Under the pieces are notes generated by a model. It did no database searches. It worked only from the letters and a program-made list of their open reading frames with translations, and was not told the origin of the DNA. DNA of 64,000 bases from Atriophallophorus winterbourni. Taxonomy: Eukaryota > Platyhelminthes > Trematoda > Plagiorchiida > Microphallidae. Shown here piece after piece: positions 46,866 through 57,439 of this stretch. Each line of letters begins with the position of its first letter. The first letter of the stretch is position 1. The position numbers and the translations under genes are program-made. The stretch covers positions 1 to 64,000 of the forward strand of contig JACCGJ010001574.1 of assembly GCA_013407085.1 (NCBI GenBank). The letters are read 5' to 3'.

Positions 46866-48100
46866 AAAATGCTCTCACCGATTGCACACAAATTTCCTTT
46901 CCGTTATGAAGACACGATCGACCCCAAACCTATTCCAATCAATTATTAAATTTTCATTCCGTCGTTTATCCATTAAAACAAAGCGACATGTTGGCACTCG
47001 CTTCACTGGCGATGTTGAAAGTTAACACATTTTACCTAAAACCGTTCAACTCGCATTTATGGAAGCAACAATTCTTCAATATTTATAGTCACCTAGTTCT
47101 CTTTGAAATGATTGTAAGCACATAAACATAAATCACACGATTTTCCATCAAAAGATCTGGCGGAAAAAGAATCGAATATCATAGTGAGCCGGTTAAAGAT
47201 TGAACAAAAATGTTACTGTTTAAATCGTAATATTCTTCGTTGTCAAAGGGTTGCACACTTTTCATTTTCTACAAAGCAACTAAATCACAATAGCGACTGA
47301 ATATCTATTCTTAGAAATCTTACCCTATGAACGCATACTTTTGTTGCTCCATATTTTATATTCTCTCTATCTGGCAATTTTTATGCGGTCGGAAATCTTT
47401 GTGAGATTTTATCTGAACGTTTGCCACGCTAGATGTCTCATTTTTCAACAATCCGTTGTTATCCCTGTGCACTAACCACTGTATACCAAATCGCGAACCA
47501 CTTGTTTGGATTTTATTGTTGCGGTTGTATTCGGTAGAATCTGAAGTTGATTTACATCTATTTAGTATGCTTGAATTCGAATGAATTATTTTACTTTCCA
47601 AAAACTTCAAAATTGCTTAAATATAATGTTTTAAATCTGACGCCAATTCTTACCCAAAGTAGGTCAACTAAAATTACAGTCACACGCTAATTGGCGATTA
47701 GCCGCGCAAATTAAGTTTTCTGGAAGTCAACGTGACTCGAACACAAGACAGACATCCGGTCGGGATGTCAGCATTGCTTGGACGAAATGAACAAGTCACA
47801 AGGTCATCGGCGTCATGTCTCACGCTGCAATAAGAGATTGATACCGTGAGCGATTTTGATGGTGCAACACATAAAAGTTCCTAGTCCGTTTTACATCTGC
47901 ACCAGTTGATGACTCATTGAGAATAGACACCTTGAGCACAGGCCAATCTTTGTGTCCATTCGAAAATATCAAATTTATTGGTCAAGAATGTGTGGAAATC
48001 CCAGACAAGTTATGAACTAGCCATTAACGGTAACTATATTGAAGACCATGCCAAACATTAGAATCTTAAGTAACGCACGACTTCATCCTTAACCACTTTA
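46866..48100. other. AT-rich, no gene recognised
   Basis: A minus frame 47356-47610 (84 codons, Ser/Asn-rich) has no motif. Otherwise empty. Confidence 0.4.
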
Positions 48101-48109
48101 ACGACAGAA

Positions 48110-48593
48110 ATGACTGGGAATTGCTCTGAGACTAATGCCACCAAAGTTAATACAATCCAAAATTCAGCCTGCTTTCCACTGAAAAAGGCAGAGTTCAAGC
48201 TACTTGAGTTATTGTCAAATGACCCTGAATCCAAAAACAAACCCTCTTCGCTAGCAAAAGCATTTATTAACTCAATGCTTGATTTTTGGCAGGATGAAAC
48301 TTCAAAACTGCATCAATGATATCCGCAGAGTGAATAAGTCTTCACACCAGTTACCTTATGAAAATGAACCACGATTTTCGAGCGTAACGCCTGCGTGTGA
48401 GAGAGATGTGGAGCATGTATTATTACACTCTTATCTACTTCGTTGTTCTACCGATTGTGCAAATCACATACATTTAAACGTCTCATGGTGGGACATAAGA
48501 AATATTCCGGAATTCTCCAACGCGACGATATTTAGACATTGGATTCAACGAAGTGTTCCCGAAGTAATTTCTACCGCCTCTGTCATCAAGTGA
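48110..48593 (+). pseudogene. possible gene fragment of unknown function, two overlapping frames
   Basis: Frame 48110-48319 (FPLKKAEFKLLELLSNDPES, then SSLAKAFINSMLDFWQDETS) overlaps frame 48279-48593 (CERDVEHVLLHSYLLRCSTD, then NVSWWDIRNIPEFSNATIFR). Both read like real protein with charged, Leu-rich helical character, and the frame change within about 40 bp suggests one damaged coding segment or two exons. I do not recognise a family. Confidence 0.3.
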
Positions 48594-48599
48594 TTTGAA

Positions 48600-49160
48600 T
48601 TGATACGTGTTCACTCAACATTAGTGACTTCAAATACAGTTAAACGAATGCTTAGTGTTTAAGTTGGATGAACTATGAGAACTAATGTGGTTGCACATTA
48701 GAAGACGTGGTTTATACTGGAAGCTATCGGATTCGAACATGCAATTACTTCATCCTGATCGTCAAGCATCCAGCGGTGGCATAGTTTAGTGTAATTCCGT
48801 TTAGCACGATGCAGTAAAATTCATCATCCTAATCTCAGCCTTCTTTATGCACAGCACATCAGCATTTTATACCGTTAATCTTCATCTAACAATTCATTCA
48901 TCAATAAACTATTTGAAAATGTCATCTTCTAGCTGAAACCATACAACAGTGTACACATACTTAAAATTAATATTCTAAATATAGTGCAGAAAATCACAAG
49001 ACTTGATTAAACAATGCCCATTTTTTCTATTATCCATATTCTAAAAAATAATTTATGTACAAAAACGTTTCATTGGAACAGAAATAAATTTAAAATCGCT
49101 ATTTTTAGAGAACCTCAAGCATTTCCCGTGATATGTAACGGTTTTTGGTCCTAGGCCGTA
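48600..49160. other. AT-rich, 3' flank of the innexin gene
   Basis: Downstream on the minus strand of the innexin stop. Would hold its 3' UTR and polyadenylation site; AATAAA-like words are common in this AT-rich DNA and none is decisive. Confidence 0.4.
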
Positions 49161-49569
49161 TTAAGCATTACTTCCCACACGATTGATGCTTTCTATAAAT
49201 CTCGAGATGTCCCCTTCAGTCCCTGTGATCTTGGCGCGTTGATAATTCGTCCACAGTATGCCAGTAACATCAAGGACGATGAGATCGCTGGAGATTCGAC
49301 TAACAGCTTGCAGTAGGAATATTCCATCACAACCGAGGTCGTTGTTCACAAATCTCGCACAATCGGTCTCTTCCGTGTGCGAGAGTTGTTTCAATGCCTT
49401 CAAGTATTGACGAATAAAGTAGACGCGTCGGAACGGGATACACACGTTAAAAATCCATTGCAGACTGTTCAATATTGTGATTGCAGCTACAATTATGAAC
49501 CAGAACCAAAGAAATACGTACACCTTCTCTATGAAGTAGTTCACGGGAAGCACACATTGTAACGTGTAT
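49161..49569 (-). CDS. innexin (gap junction protein), last exon
   Basis: Innexins form gap-junction channels in invertebrate plasma membranes. The exon starts after a good acceptor (pyrimidine run then CAG, 49587-49570 on the minus strand), inside an Arg codon (phase 2), and encodes 135 residues to TAA at 49161-49163. It begins with YTLQCVLPVNYFIEKVY, the signature just before the fourth transmembrane helix, followed by the helix YVFLWFWFIIVAAITILNSL and the cytoplasmic tail, which has the family block DGIFLLQAVSRISSDLIVLD. No stop or frameshift. Earlier exons (helices 1-3, extracellular Cys loops) must lie at higher coordinates on the minus strand; I could not find them in the window, so the introns are long or the exons are outside it. 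The only cellular exon I recognise here. Confidence 0.88.
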
Positions 49570-50620
49570 CTGGGGAAAACAATGAGGTAGCACTCGAAGT
49601 AATACAAGTAGTTGAACTAGAAGTAGAAGAATGAAATGTGAATTATTATTCTCGTTATACAAACAAAACCGAACAGGATGCTTCATAATTCAACTCCTCA
49701 AGTATAAATGCTCCATATCATGATGACGTAGGCAAATCATTATTTTGTAAAATATTTTATATATGTATAAAGTTAACTTGTAATTATTATTTTGTTCAAC
49801 TCAAACAATTGATTTCAAATATTCGTTAACAAATATCTATGATTCATAAATAAAATATAATCCTATTGAAATCTTATATTTGTTATATATAAAACTATTA
49901 CTTTTCCACGTCTCCAAATTTATCAAAGCAGCAAGATTCGCACTATGTGTTATGGGCCACTTAATGTTTTTTTCAATTTGATTTGTCGATTATTTACACA
50001 CAGATTCCTACAAATTTTCTAGTGTTAGTGCAAATCGCTTAGCTACCCGCACTTGCATTCCGGACACAACGACGCTTTTAGCTTCGCACATAGTTGCGAT
50101 TGTATAAAAAATTATCTTAAAGTGTTTGTAATTTTAACTGCTTTCAAATAATGTTAGTCCCAGCGGTCCAGAGAGGTTGTTAGATTGTTCGAACCACTAT
50201 TAATTTTAAATTGTTTCCAAAGTCATACTTTCAAGCCACTGTTGATTACAATTCTCTCAAAGAAGCTTAAATAACAGTCGCTTTCAAGTCTAACTTCTTT
50301 AGACATTCTTCCACTGTTTCAAGGTTAAGTGAAACCAATCATACTATATCTACCTACCACTGACTGTAGTGGTTATGTTATGTTCCGTTGTCATTTCCGT
50401 TAATCGTAAAACCTTTTTGAGAGACAACCAACGTGCTAGGGTAGTAACGTAGCATTTTTTGGAATTCCTTTAATATCAAAATGTTTAATATTCAGCAATG
50501 AATTATTCGTTAAAATTCGAGAAGTATTACACCATATATACGTTTATATATACATAGATATTTATATACACAATTTTGAGATTGAAACAGCTAATTGAGC
50601 GCAATATTCCCTATAAATTC
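49570..50620. other. probable innexin intron, AT-rich
   Basis: Sequence upstream (minus sense) of the innexin acceptor. No further exon recognised. Confidence 0.45.
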
Positions 50621-50624
50621 TGTC

Positions 50625-50670
50625 ATTTCAATTTATTGTGGTGCTCACATCTCCATCTCTTACACACCAC
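50625..50670 (-). repeat. ribozyme repeat fragment starting at the cleavage point
   Basis: Sense strand GTGGTGTGTAAGAGATGGAG, then ATGTGAGCACCACAATAAATTG. It matches the region after the subfamily B core, and its first base at 50670 is the base right after the predicted cleavage. Upstream is unrelated sequence ending AAAAA. Confidence 0.65.
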
Positions 50671-51179
50671 TTTTTCAGTTAATTAGGTTTAAACTTCTTA
50701 TATTTCAAGTGATAATAAGTTTTATTGTTTACTTTTTCATACGAAACGTCAGTACGTGAAAAATTAAAAGTAATCAAGGCTGGGAAACAAGCGGTAAATG
50801 CAGTAAACGGGACTGTTGGCGCCAAAATATAACATTCAACACAGTGACTGACGAACGCTTATTATGGCCATAGTACTGCTTGATATTTATTATTATTTTT
50901 AAATCTATTAATCTTGGGCGACATTTTATACTTTTATCATTGCTTATGTGAGTAACAGTGCAAATCTTCCTTGGTTGCGTTCTTGATGCGTGGCTAATAG
51001 TCTGCTAGACGTCTTTTCTACGTGACATAAAAAATTAGACTAAAAATGTGTAACCGGGGATTCGGGGATGGAGCAATGCTCAGTCGTGTTCATTGATCTG
51101 AGTAACACCATTGAAATGACGACGATGTTTTGCCAGAAGCCAAACGCTACTCAAACCCAACTTTCTCTATATATAAGGT

Positions 51180-51490
51180 TATACTTGAATGCCACTGCTA
51201 CATACGGTTCGTACAACGAACCAAGATGTTGAAACACATAATCACATAGTGATTCGTGGTCAAGCACTCAAGGCGCTTATGGATGACCAAAGTGATGTGT
51301 TGCTCACATCATCCGAAATTACACTCCACTATGAAACATTGGCATTCAAGTATAAACATGTTTACCATTTATCCACTGTTTCAAGGCTCATTGAGCCTAA
51401 TCCTACTGTCTCCACCTGATGACGGCAAACAGCCAGAAACCGGTAGTGGAGTGTAATTTCGGGGGATGTGAGCAACACCTCACTTTGGTC
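51180..51490. repeat. ribozyme repeat, subfamily B, inverted pair
   Basis: A minus-strand unit (51329 down to about 51180) without ribozyme core is followed by a plus-strand part unit (51338-51490) with an intact core. The minus unit begins TAGTGGAGTGT, at the cleavage point within two bases. The blocks GATTCGTGGTCAAGCACTC and GGATGACCAAAGTGATGTG match 21.1-21.3 kb. Confidence 0.75.
51410..51451 (+). ncRNA. hammerhead ribozyme, subfamily B, conserved core complete
   Basis: Stem I CTCCAC (51410-51415) pairs perfectly with GTGGAG (51446-51451), six pairs. CTGATGA at 51416-51422, stem II GGC-AAACA-GCC (51424-51434) with a C-A mismatch at its base, GAAA at 51436-51439, minimal palindromic stem III ACCGGT (51439-51444), GTA triplet ending at 51445 with cleavage predicted before 51446. 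Type I topology with very short stem III; such motifs usually work best as dimers that share stem III. The copy here most likely to be active, although the base of stem II is unusual. Confidence 0.78.
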
Positions 51491-51499
51491 TCTTTTTAT

Positions 51500-51660
51500 A
51501 TGTTCGAGAATTTTTAATAAAATATCTTCTTGCCTAATCTCAAACATATTTGGGCTCATTTTATATAAGCGAGATATCTATTGGAAGCAAAACAAATAGT
51601 TTTGGCCAATAATAATTTATTTTGCTAAAAATCTATACATAAATAAATTTATACTATTTC
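51500..51660. other. AT-rich spacer
   Basis: Nothing recognised. Confidence 0.4.
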
Positions 51661-51666
51661 CTAATG

Positions 51667-51893
51667 TTAAATCAGCAAATGTGGCAGAAACTTTTCGATC
51701 GATTTCTTCATTTTGGTTTCGTTCGTAAATATGCTTAACCATTTATCATTTTTAAGATTCTCGATTAAGATTAGATTCGCAAACTTCTTGTTCAGAATCA
51801 ACGTGTCTACCAATCGTTCAAACATCACTATGACAACGCAATTACGTCTTCCAATGAAGAGACTTTTGAACCTCCACATTGCACTAAAACGTT
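51667..51893 (-). CDS. possible terminal exon of unknown gene
   Basis: On the minus strand TTTTCAG ending at 51894 could be an acceptor. The frame then reads QRFSAMWRFKSLFIGRRN and, later, NDKWLSIFTNETKMKKSIEK to a stop at 51667. About 75 codons, Lys/Leu/Ile-rich, no domain recognised. It could be chance in AT-rich DNA. Confidence 0.22.
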
Positions 51894-52361
51894 GCTGAAA
51901 ACTTATTTCTGAAAATAAGAAAACGATAAAAACAAAATTCCATCCATAAATTTGAGGCTAAAATATTTTTCACAAGAATACCATCCATATTGGGCTGTCC
52001 GTTTTCAATTTAAACATTAAGTGATGCGTAATTTGTGATCCCAATTGTACAGTTTTAATATACTCCGAAAAAACCTGATGAGGATAATAGTCAATAGCAT
52101 TTGTCTTGACAATTAATGTCAACAGGGTTTAGTAAGCAAATATTTTTGTGGTATATGTGGAATTAAACGCGAATCATTTTGTTGCGAAAACTTCGAAAAA
52201 AGGAAAAAGACATTTCTTATTCCTTGTCAGAATTGTATTGTTATTGGCAAAACACAAATTAACGACCAATGTTAAACTTGTATGCCACTGTTATATAGGG
52301 TTCTTACAAAGAACCACGATGTTCAAATACAGAATCACAAAGTGATTCCTGATCTTACTGT

Positions 52362-52402
52362 CTCCACCTGACGATGGCAAACAGCCTGAAACTGGTAGTG
52401 GT
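52362..52402 (+). ncRNA. hammerhead ribozyme, subfamily B, conserved core complete
   Basis: Box CTGACGA (52368-52374; position 7 is variable in hammerheads), stem II GGC-AAACA-GCC with a T-T mismatch at its base, GAAA 52388-52391, stem III ACTGGT (two pairs), GTA triplet ending 52397. Stem I CCAC with GTGG, four pairs. All strictly conserved core bases are present. Confidence 0.72.
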
Positions 52403-52602
52403 GTGTAAGTGATGGGGATGTGAGCACCACAATACATGGGTCTTCTATATGCGCCTCGAGTGCTTGGCCAGGAATCACTTTGTGATTCTGTATTTGAACA
52501 TCTTGGTTCTTTGTGAGAACCCTATATAACAGTGGCATACAAGTTTAACTTTGTTTACCGCTTTTCCACTGTTTCAAGGCTCACTGAACCTGATCTTACT
52601 GT

Positions 52603-52644
52603 CTCCACCTGATGACGGCAAACAGCCAGAAACCAGTAGTAGTG
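52603..52644 (+). ncRNA. hammerhead ribozyme, subfamily B, core complete, stem I weakened
   Basis: CTCCAC (52603-52608), CTGATGA (52609-52615), stem II GGC-AAACA-GCC, GAAA 52629-52632, stem III ACCAGT, GTA triplet ending 52638, then GTAGTG, which leaves a mismatch in stem I. Downstream partner of the 52362 copy. Confidence 0.68.
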
Positions 52645-52839
52645 TGTAAGGGATGTGGATGTGAGCACCAAAATATATTGATATTTAACATCACTTAAAA
52701 ATAATGTTTTATCCTCTGACTTGATCTACATTTTATGAGTCTTGTAAACCATAGGTTACTTTAAACATAAATGATACACGAAGGTGACTAAATTAATGAA
52801 ATATTTGGTTACTGAACTTATCAGTAATTGAAAAATAAT

Positions 52840-52995
52840 CAACTATAAAGTGCTCATTTGCACGCATTTCCATCACACATACCCACGACCGGTTTCGTCC
52901 AGCTTGCGACAGTAGGATCGGGATCCGCATGCGCATGAAACAGTGTAAGAATATAAAACAAATTGCTCTTCTATGCCACTGTTGGATATGGTATA
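52840..52995 (-). repeat. ribozyme repeat, subfamily A, core partly deleted
   Basis: Sense strand from 52995: ACAGTGGCATAGAAGAGC, then CATGCGCATGCGGATCCCGA and TCCTACTGTCGCAAGCTGGA, where the CTGATGA box is lost, followed by intact GAAACCGGTCGTGGG (52897-52883). It confirms that the 3' half of the motif is conserved independently. Confidence 0.65.
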
Positions 52996-53424
52996 ACGTA
53001 TTTTGAACATATTTCATTCAAGTGTCTTTGTCGATTAAAAGAATATATGTCATAAACGTTAATCTTTCGATTATACAAGGTAACGTTTTCATAGCTGAAC
53101 CAAGCATTGAACGCAGAATTTTCGTTCTGCTCACATTCACTACGCCCACAAACCACTTATGGATTCAGGATATTTTTTCCTGAATGAAAAGCATTGTGCT
53201 ATTCACACACGGTACTATCACATTTCGAGGCATATTTCACGATAGGGGTTTGCAAACGGGCCCAACACGAAAGCCTTATGTCCTATCATTGTGCCATTGA
53301 TATTCGTTTACTCCATGTAGGAGAAGTTTCCGTCTTCATTCGTTGATATAACAATATGACGCGATTTAACTTTTGTTATTGTCAACCGATGCGATGATAT
53401 TCAATAAATTTATCATTATAACAC

Positions 53425-53590
53425 AAACCCATCACGACTGGGTTATTGCTGTTTGAACGTTTTTACGTGATGGACATGCTGTAAATTTTTGTTCATCACC
53501 GTGTGGTTTAACCCTATCTCTATATGTGCAGACACACGTAATTAATCAGGTTGGTCATCCCAAACTTATCTAGCGGCAGATTACAATTTC
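53425..53590. repeat. ribozyme repeat relics, subfamily A
   Basis: Minus-strand TTCAAACAGCAATAACCCAG and TCGTGATGGG (53456-53428) are a decayed core. The plus-strand body follows with GTGTGGTTTAACCCTATCTC and AATCAGGTTGGTC (53500-53556). An inverted arrangement like 31.68-32.0 kb. Confidence 0.5.
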
Positions 53591-56500
53591 ATACGTTGGT
53601 TAGCGTATATTGTTATGATTTGCTCAAGCACGAATTCCCAGTGTATAATTACTCACCAAGTGTAGTGAAACATGCTATATTCATGACTGAATTTATTTAG
53701 TCTGTTTTGTGTCTGTCTTTATAGAAAGACACTGCAATCCCTTTGTGCGACCATGCTGTTTTGGCGATGCTTCATTCTAACTGGATGCGCTATTTCAAAA
53801 AACAATAATTAATGAATATGGATCGCTACTACTCTCACCGCATAACAGCTTCATTAACCGATCGGCAACGGAAAATATATCGACGATTTGTATGTAATAA
53901 TTTTTTTACAATCACAGAACATTCCTATCTTCCTGCACAAACAATACGTATAAACGTGGATATAAAAAATCACGTCAGCTCTCTCGGTTCAAGTATTGTG
54001 GATGAATTTAAATTGGACACAGTTCAAATGCAGCAATATACCGATTCGTTTAAACTCCTGTATGCGAAACAACAGTAAACGGACTATGGAGAACAAAATG
54101 TTGGAATAACAAAATTTGCGTTTTGTATTTCTTAACGTATTGCAACGAAAGTGACGATGCTTATACGGTTTACAATAATATCGAAAAGTTCTTCGTTATA
54201 AGAAATCCGATGGCTTGCCAAATAGACCCAAAACCATGATTTGTATAACGCTTTGAACGCGACTCCCATAATTGCCCTATATGCATGATGCATCATGTTC
54301 AAATTCAGTTCGGGAGAAACCAGCGAAGTGTAAGATTGTGCGCTACTCCGCTAAAGGTGAGTTCAACAAAATTTCGACATCGGGACAGTGAGCCTCAATG
54401 GGTACACCGCGCTTGGAACCGAAAGTGCCATCATTACGTGTACCATATTGAATTTACTAATATCCTTCGTTCAGGTTATTAATATACCTTTTATAATAAG
54501 CTACGTTTAAAGAAAACGTTCACTCACTCTTGAAAATCCACGAATGTAGGCGAGCTGTATCTAGAACATTTTTGTGAGTATATATATATATATATATAAG
54601 TTGTCTGATTATGCGATCCATTCGTACGAGGTCTGTTCGGTGACCTGATATTTAATTTAAATTTGTTTTTGTTTCAATACACAATATCACTACAAATTAA
54701 AGCCTGCATTCAGACTGAGTGATCGTACGAAAATTATAATCATGTTACCGAAAATTATCTACCGGAATTATCTAACATTGACCTCTTGTTTTAGCTTTCA
54801 CTAATTCAACCTAAGCACAACGATAACTGGTTAATATGATTATGATATGTTGACTAATGGATGTGTATGATTCGTATAAATATGCAATGTAGAATACAAA
54901 TTTTCTAATAAGTTTATGGGTGTGTTTGAATTTCAATTTGATAATTTTACTTCTCATCAAATAGTTCCGAGTAGATGAATGCCATGCGTGTCTCCTAATC
55001 CGAATGAATTGTATTGATACTAATTTGCATTTGCAAATTTGGTTTCATATTTTGATTTGTCTTGCTCGTTCAGATATATGATAGCATAATTAGCATGCAA
55101 GTACTACACGAATTAATCGAATATTCGAAAAATCAACCAGAGTAGGATTACGCAGCTTGTTTGACAGACAATTCGCTCGACCGGTCCCCCGGGGTGATTC
55201 CACGCAAAACCTCGTTTTTTGTGTCTGCAGATCATTTTGAGTGGAACGAAAGCTTGTACACCGACAACAACAACAATAATAATTACGACTATTCTATCGC
55301 TGAACAACCTACGCGGCAATCGACGGTAATTGTGTTTGAGCTGAACGGTCCTCAACATTTGAGGAACGGCTAAGTGAACGAGACGAAATTACATAGGACA
55401 GCGGTGACTGAGATACGAGATGGGAATAATAAGACGCAGATGCGATTCCCCATCTGCTTGTTTTGATTGGAAAAATAAGGTTTTGCTGTATAAGTGCGAA
55501 ATAGAGAATACATATTTGTAACTTATTGTTGGTCACTTCAAGGCGTGAAATGGTTAAAATGAAATCATTTATTTCGTAATAATGTTTGAGTATTCCACGT
55601 ATGCATGCCATGCCAAATTTCAAACGGATGGCTCTTTACTTTGTATTACCAATATAAGAAGAATATAAGCACATGAGTAATTATGCAGTCAAACAATAAT
55701 TAAATGTAACCATTTGTAACAAATTTGCTTTTTAGGAAATAGAAAAATTCTAGTATTCGAGATGTACATCAATCAAACTAAACCATAGATAAGAAATATT
55801 CCTCTAAAAATATAGAAATAATGTGGTGAAATCGAAATTTTGTATGGTTGAACATAAATTGGAAATTTTAATAATAAAATTGTGCTCTTACAAATTTATT
55901 CCCTGAACAAAGTTACCAAGAATTTTTAAAAATGTGTCAGAAGGTTGTGTGATGTTGCTAAAAGAAAGTTAGATGAAGCAATCTGTCCAGTAGTGATTCT
56001 TATAAAGAAATTGGTCAATTTTTGAGCCCATAAATCAATACGCTGGAACGTGCGTCATTGAAAATAAATGGTGACTTTGAATCACTATCTAAATTTAAAA
56101 AAACGTCAGTGTTGGACTAAGTGTTCATGCTAGCAAATTTATGGAGTTACTTCTATCTAAACGAGCACCATACTGGTATAGGTAATCTAACTCACACTGA
56201 TAAAAACTATTAATCCTAAATTCACAAGTATATAATACAACACCGTTGAAAACACTGGTCATATGGCACTTTGGATACACATAAATGATAGAGCGATAGA
56301 TGTGTTGTATATGACATAAAAAGATTGGTGATGGCCCTAGTAGTTCTCTGTCGAACGTGCATATGCCTCAAAATTGTATGAAGAACTTATGCTCCATCTC
56401 ATTTTACGGGAGTCTACAATCCGATTTGAGAGTAACAGAGTTGACAGCAATAAGCCTTTTTTGATTAATTGCTGATATCCGTGTAGTAGCTGTAGCATCA

Positions 56501-57430
56501 GCTCTTCACCAGGTTAAAGATCATACTTCACACTTCCGATTCAAAGTCTAATATAAATATTGTGCAAATCATGGTCTTAACGTAGAGAGTTCTCAAACGA
56601 ACGTCTTTGTATCGCGATTAAGTTTCTCATAAAAGGCTATTTTTTAATTTCAATGGCTGTTCCAGTAGCTGCAGAGTAGCATTAGAGAGCATTTTCTGCA
56701 TTTGTCACTCTGGATATCTAAGATATGATCAAGGATTGACTGGTGTAATATAATTGGAAAGCATTTGGCTTTCTTATGTCTAGCGAGGATGTTCCAGGTT
56801 TTATTGTCATACAGTTGGGTTTTGACTACGCAAGATCATTATAACATCACTTTTATATTTATCAGCAGCTTGTTGTTACAAAACACACGAGATTTTAAAC
56901 GAAAATAGTTGACAGTTTCTCCGACGACCCACACTAAATTAATTCAGTGTCAATCATGTGGAGATACACGCGTTAAGTTGAAAGATTTTAAAGATAATGT
57001 TTAAATGGGATAAAGTCCTTAGACTAAAAAAGTTTATTTTGTTCATACTTAATCTCAATCTGAAGTCTGCATGCCGACGAAAAGCAGTCCTGTAGCGATC
57101 GAACCTGATCATGGTAGAGAGAAAAGATGGCTGAATTCTCGGTAAACAAGATTGTATCGAGCCTTATACCATTTTTGAATAAAAAGTTTATTATCACTTT
57201 GCCCGGAGTAATAAAATCCTATCTGCTTCCTAAAAATATGCTTCGCAAGCATAAGAAGCATAAGAAATGCCATAGTTTAACCTTCAATGTATACTGAACA
57301 GTTTATTCCAGAGCAAAAAGACTTGATGAGTTTAAATAGCTTGGGTAAAAATTCTATAAAATGAATTATTTTGAAGCTCACTCACATGTTGACGCAGTTT
57401 AAAGTTTCCATTCAATTAAGAAAATCAACG
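53591..57430. other. AT-rich, no recognised gene; candidate frames noted
   Basis: Frames of interest without recognised domains: 53812-54078 (88 codons, MNMDRYYSHRITASLTDRQR) and 55161-55373 (70 codons with an Asn run YTDNNNNNNYDYS, preceded inside by TGTCTGCAG, a possible acceptor at 55231). A (TA)n tract lies at 54577-54598. The remainder shows nothing. Confidence 0.35.
54577..54598. repeat. (TA)n microsatellite
   Basis: About 11 TA units. Confidence 0.9.
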
Positions 57431-57439
57431 TATACTTAA

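Larger units (their letters stand above)
52270..52680 (+). repeat. ribozyme repeat, subfamily B, head-to-tail dimer with long inverted arms
   Basis: Two hammerhead motifs in the same orientation, 241 bp apart (C3 at 52368 and 52609). The first core is flanked by inverted arms of about 75 bp: 52274-52351 (TGCCACTGTTATATAGGGTTC and on to AATCACAAAGTGATTCCTG) and its near-perfect reverse complement at 52465-52545. The transcript would fold into a rod-like hairpin with the ribozyme in the loop. The unit ends GTGAGCACCAAAATATATTG at about 52678. Confidence 0.82.

Noticed and set aside
50741..50760. GAAACGTC string like the 46853 motif
   Set aside because: No CTGANGA box upstream at hammerhead spacing and no stem I; chance match.
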